Origin: Chloroflexota bacterium
Lineage (GTDB): Bacteria > Chloroflexota > Dehalococcoidia > SM23-28-2 > RBG-16-64-32
DNA: 7,062 nucleotides
Direction of reading: 5' to 3'
Assembly: GCA_022560365.1 (NCBI GenBank)
Contig: JADFTG010000057.1
Span: 1 to 7,062, forward strand
Shown here in pieces: positions 5,793 through 7,062 of the stretch (positions are counted from its first letter, which is position 1; each line of letters begins with the position of its first letter). Under the pieces are notes generated by a model. The model searched no databases. It was given only the letters and a program-made list of their open reading frames with translations, and was not told the DNA's origin. The position numbers and the translations under genes are program-made.

Positions 5793-6509
5793 GTGATCAA
5801 GGTACGCAAGGCGGACGAGATCTTCGCGAAGGACGGCGGCTGGTTCCACGCGAAATGGCACTTCTCCTTCGACGACTACCACGACCCTCAGAACATGGGC
5901 TTCGGCACGATGCGCGTCTTCAACGACGACACCCTCGTCCCCGGCGCCGTCTGGCCCATGCACCCTCACCGCGACATCGAGGCGCTGACTTACGTCCCGG
6001 AGGGCACGTTCCGCCACGAGGACAGCCTCGGCAACCTATACACGATGCCGGCCGGCTCCGTGCAGCGCATGACGCTTGGCAAGGGCGCCTACCACTCGGA
6101 GCAGAACGGCTCGGAAACAGAGCCCCTGCGCTTCATCCAGGTCTGGGTCATCCCGCGCGAAACCGGCCTCGATCCGGGCGTCGAGTCGCGGGAAACGACG
6201 GCGGAGGAGCGGACGAACCGCCTGCTGCGCGTCATCGGGCCGGACCGCGATGGCGGCAGCCTCCTCGTCCACCAGGACGCGGCGATGTACGTCTCACGGC
6301 TGGAGGCCGGGCAGAGCGTCGGCCACGCGTTCGCGCCGGACTTCGGCGGCTACCTTCTTGTCCTTGACGGCGCGGTGACCATCGACGGCGATGCGCTCGC
6401 CGATGGAGACGCTGCGATGATCTGGGACGAGGACAGCATCACCATCGAAGCCGGCGAAACGTCGGAGCTCGTGATGATGGAGGTGCAGGTCAAGGCCCGC
6501 ACCGAGTAG
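5793..6509 (+). CDS. Pirin family protein (YhhW-like bicupin)
   Basis: A 238-aa protein of the pirin family, two cupin barrels in tandem. The N-terminal cupin carries the complete metal site: His57 and His59 in WPMHPHRD, and His101 and Glu103 in AYHSEQN, at the same numbering as characterised pirins such as E. coli YhhW, which bind Fe, Ni or Cu. YhhW and human pirin show quercetin 2,3-dioxygenase activity; here the true substrate is unknown. The other pirin hallmark blocks are MGFGTMRVFNDD (35-46), HRDIEALTYV (59-68) and HEDSLGN (75-81). The second half is a degenerate cupin without metal ligands. The start is GTG at 5793, preceded by GAGGG at 5782-5786; the N-terminus MIKVRKADEIF fits the family. 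It lies 19 bases after the HEPN-like gene stop, and its composition returns to high GC. It ends six bases from the end of the opposing DUF1059 gene. Confidence 0.93.
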   Translation: MIKVRKADEIFAKDGGWFHAKWHFSFDDYHDPQNMGFGTMRVFNDDTLVPGAVWPMHPHRDIEALTYVPEGTFRHEDSLGNLYTMPAGSVQRMTLGKGAYHSEQNGSETEPLRFIQVWVIPRETGLDPGVESRETTAEERTNRLLRVIGPDRDGGSLLVHQDAAMYVSRLEAGQSVGHAFAPDFGGYLLVLDGAVTIDGDALADGDAAMIWDEDSITIEAGETSELVMMEVQVKARTE

Positions 6510-6515
6510 ACGCGA

Positions 6516-6722
6516 CTACGGGGATCGTGGGTGGTCTGCGGGCGTTTCTTCGCGAATGTTGGCCTTGATGTGCGCGACGAGCTCCGGCGTCACCTCCGTG
6601 AAGCCGTGCGAGATCGCGTGCTCCTTGGCGTTCTCCATGAGCTCTTCTTCAGTCTCACCGCGTACAACGTGGAAACAGCCGCTCTGCGGGTTCACCTTGT
6701 TGCAGTCGATGATCTTGGCCAT
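6516..6722 (-). CDS. DUF1059 family small protein
   Basis: A 68-aa cytoplasmic protein of the DUF1059 family (PF06348), whose members are about 55-70 aa with a conserved Cys...Gly...Cys N-terminus. Here these are Cys7 and Cys16 (NPQSGC), followed by the family block RGETEEELMENAKEHAISHGFTEVTPELVAHIKANI (residues 20-55). The function of the family is unknown; a metal or redox role has been suggested by the conserved Cys but is unproven. The frame is open upstream to 6974, but the family N-terminus and a strong ribosome binding site fix the start at the ATG at 6720-6722. It has its own promoter, divergent from hpnC, and ends tail to tail with pirin. Confidence 0.9.
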   Translation of the reverse strand: MAKIIDCNKVNPQSGCFHVVRGETEEELMENAKEHAISHGFTEVTPELVAHIKANIREETPADHPRSP

Positions 6723-6727
6723 GACAA

Positions 6728-6735
6728 CTCCTTCC
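6728..6735 (-). promoter_or_regulatory. Strong Shine-Dalgarno site of the DUF1059 gene
   Basis: GGAAGGAG on the reverse strand, five bases before the ATG at 6722. It decides the short 68-aa start over a longer open frame. Confidence 0.8.
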
Positions 6736-6752
6736 GATCTTTCTCCTCTTCG

Positions 6753-6781
6753 AGCGTAGGTTCCGTCCAGAGCCTCGTCAA
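6753..6781 (-). promoter_or_regulatory. Candidate sigma-70 promoter of the DUF1059 gene
   Basis: On the reverse strand, TTGACG (6776-6781), a 17-base spacer, then TACGCT (6753-6758). The -35 matches five of six consensus bases and the spacing is ideal. It would give a leader of about 23 bases that contains the Shine-Dalgarno site. Confidence 0.6.
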
Positions 6782-6790
6782 GATGGGTGG

Positions 6791-6818
6791 TTGACACGCT
6801 GCCCGCCGTTCCTAGAAT
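6791..6818 (+). promoter_or_regulatory. Candidate sigma-70 promoter of hpnC
   Basis: TTGACA (6791-6796), a 16-base spacer, then TAGAAT (6813-6818). The -35 is a perfect consensus match and the -10 five of six. Transcription would start near 6825, about ten bases before the GGAG site at 6833-6836. The back-to-back -35 element of the DUF1059 promoter is only nine bases away. Confidence 0.7.
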
Positions 6819-6842
6819 GAATCTCGCACACCGGAGTTCCAA

Positions 6843-7062
6843 TTGCTCGCTCAACACACCGCCCCGCCGCCAACCCTCGACGAAGCGTACAAGCATTGCC
6901 GTCGCATCGCTCTCGGGCGTTACGAGAACTTCCCCGTCGTCTCGTGGCTGCTGCCGCGGGCGCTCCGGCCTCACGTCTACGCCGTATACGCTTACTGCCG
7001 CGGTGTCGACGACCTGGGCGACGAGGCGGAGGGCGACCGCCTGGCGTTGCTGGACGACTGGG
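6843..7062 (+). CDS. hpnC: Squalene synthase HpnC-like (5' part, cut at window edge)
   Basis: The first 73 residues of a squalene/phytoene synthase. Diagnostic blocks are YENFPVVSWLLPRALRPHVY (27-46), typical of HpnC, and AYCRGVDDLGDE (50-61), holding the first Asp-rich motif (Asp56, Asp57, Asp60) that binds Mg-diphosphate. HpnC works with HpnD and HpnE: HpnD makes presqualene diphosphate from two farnesyl diphosphates, HpnC converts it to hydroxysqualene, and HpnE reduces it to squalene for hopanoid synthesis. A phytoene synthase remains possible until the rest is seen. The start is TTG at 6843: an in-frame TAG at 6813 lies upstream, no ATG or GTG comes between, and GGAG at 6833-6836 is six bases before the TTG. 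The gene runs off the window. Confidence 0.86.
   Translation, partial: MLAQHTAPPPTLDEAYKHCRRIALGRYENFPVVSWLLPRALRPHVYAVYAYCRGVDDLGDEAEGDRLALLDDW

Noticed and set aside
6723..6974. Upstream extension of the DUF1059 frame to a 152-aa protein
   Set aside because: It would run through both promoters and the hpnC start. The strong ribosome binding site and family N-terminus lie at 6722.

Overview
The window looks like a chromosomal stretch of a GC-rich free-living bacterium, most likely a Chloroflexota member (for example a Dehalococcoidia-like lineage). This assignment is an inference. It rests on high GC, a secreted serine hydrolase with a long Pro/Thr tail, an F420-type luciferase-like oxidoreductase, a DUF1059 protein and an HpnC-type isoprenoid synthase. 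Actinobacteria remain possible.

Layout. At 1-617 (+) is the C-terminal part of a class A beta-lactamase-like serine hydrolase with a Pro/Thr-rich tail, cut by the window edge. At 614-708 (-) is a decayed fragment of a glycerol kinase 3' end. At 750-1148 (-) is a small exported or membrane-anchored unknown protein with a very strong ribosome binding site. At 1412-2917 (-) is intact glycerol kinase (glpK). A divergent spacer of 100 bp separates glpK from a luciferase-like, probably F420-dependent, oxidoreductase at 3018-4037 (+). A run of same-strand genes follows: an unknown 99-aa protein (4070-4369), an OB-fold protein (4371-4763), a lower-GC HEPN-like protein (4763-5773) whose start codon overlaps the previous stop, and a pirin (5793-6509). 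Tail to tail with pirin is a DUF1059 protein (6516-6722, -). A compact divergent promoter region leads to the start of hpnC (6843 to the window end, +).

How the genes relate. No single pathway spans the window. GlpK feeds glycerol into glycerol-3-phosphate, and HpnC belongs to squalene/hopanoid synthesis. The luciferase-like enzyme and pirin are oxidoreductase-type or metal-cupin enzymes with unknown substrates. The 99-aa, OB-fold and HEPN-like genes are close enough to share a transcript.

The two least ordinary parts are these. (1) Direct repeats (593-686 and 1391-1484, about 89% identical by hand count) carry the junction where the serine hydrolase end meets the glycerol kinase end, and they flank the small exported-protein gene. 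(2) The HEPN-like gene differs in composition from its neighbours, is joined by a TAATG overlap to an OB-fold gene, and contains a perfect 10-bp hairpin. It is a candidate transferred RNase/toxin-type protein, but this is not proven.
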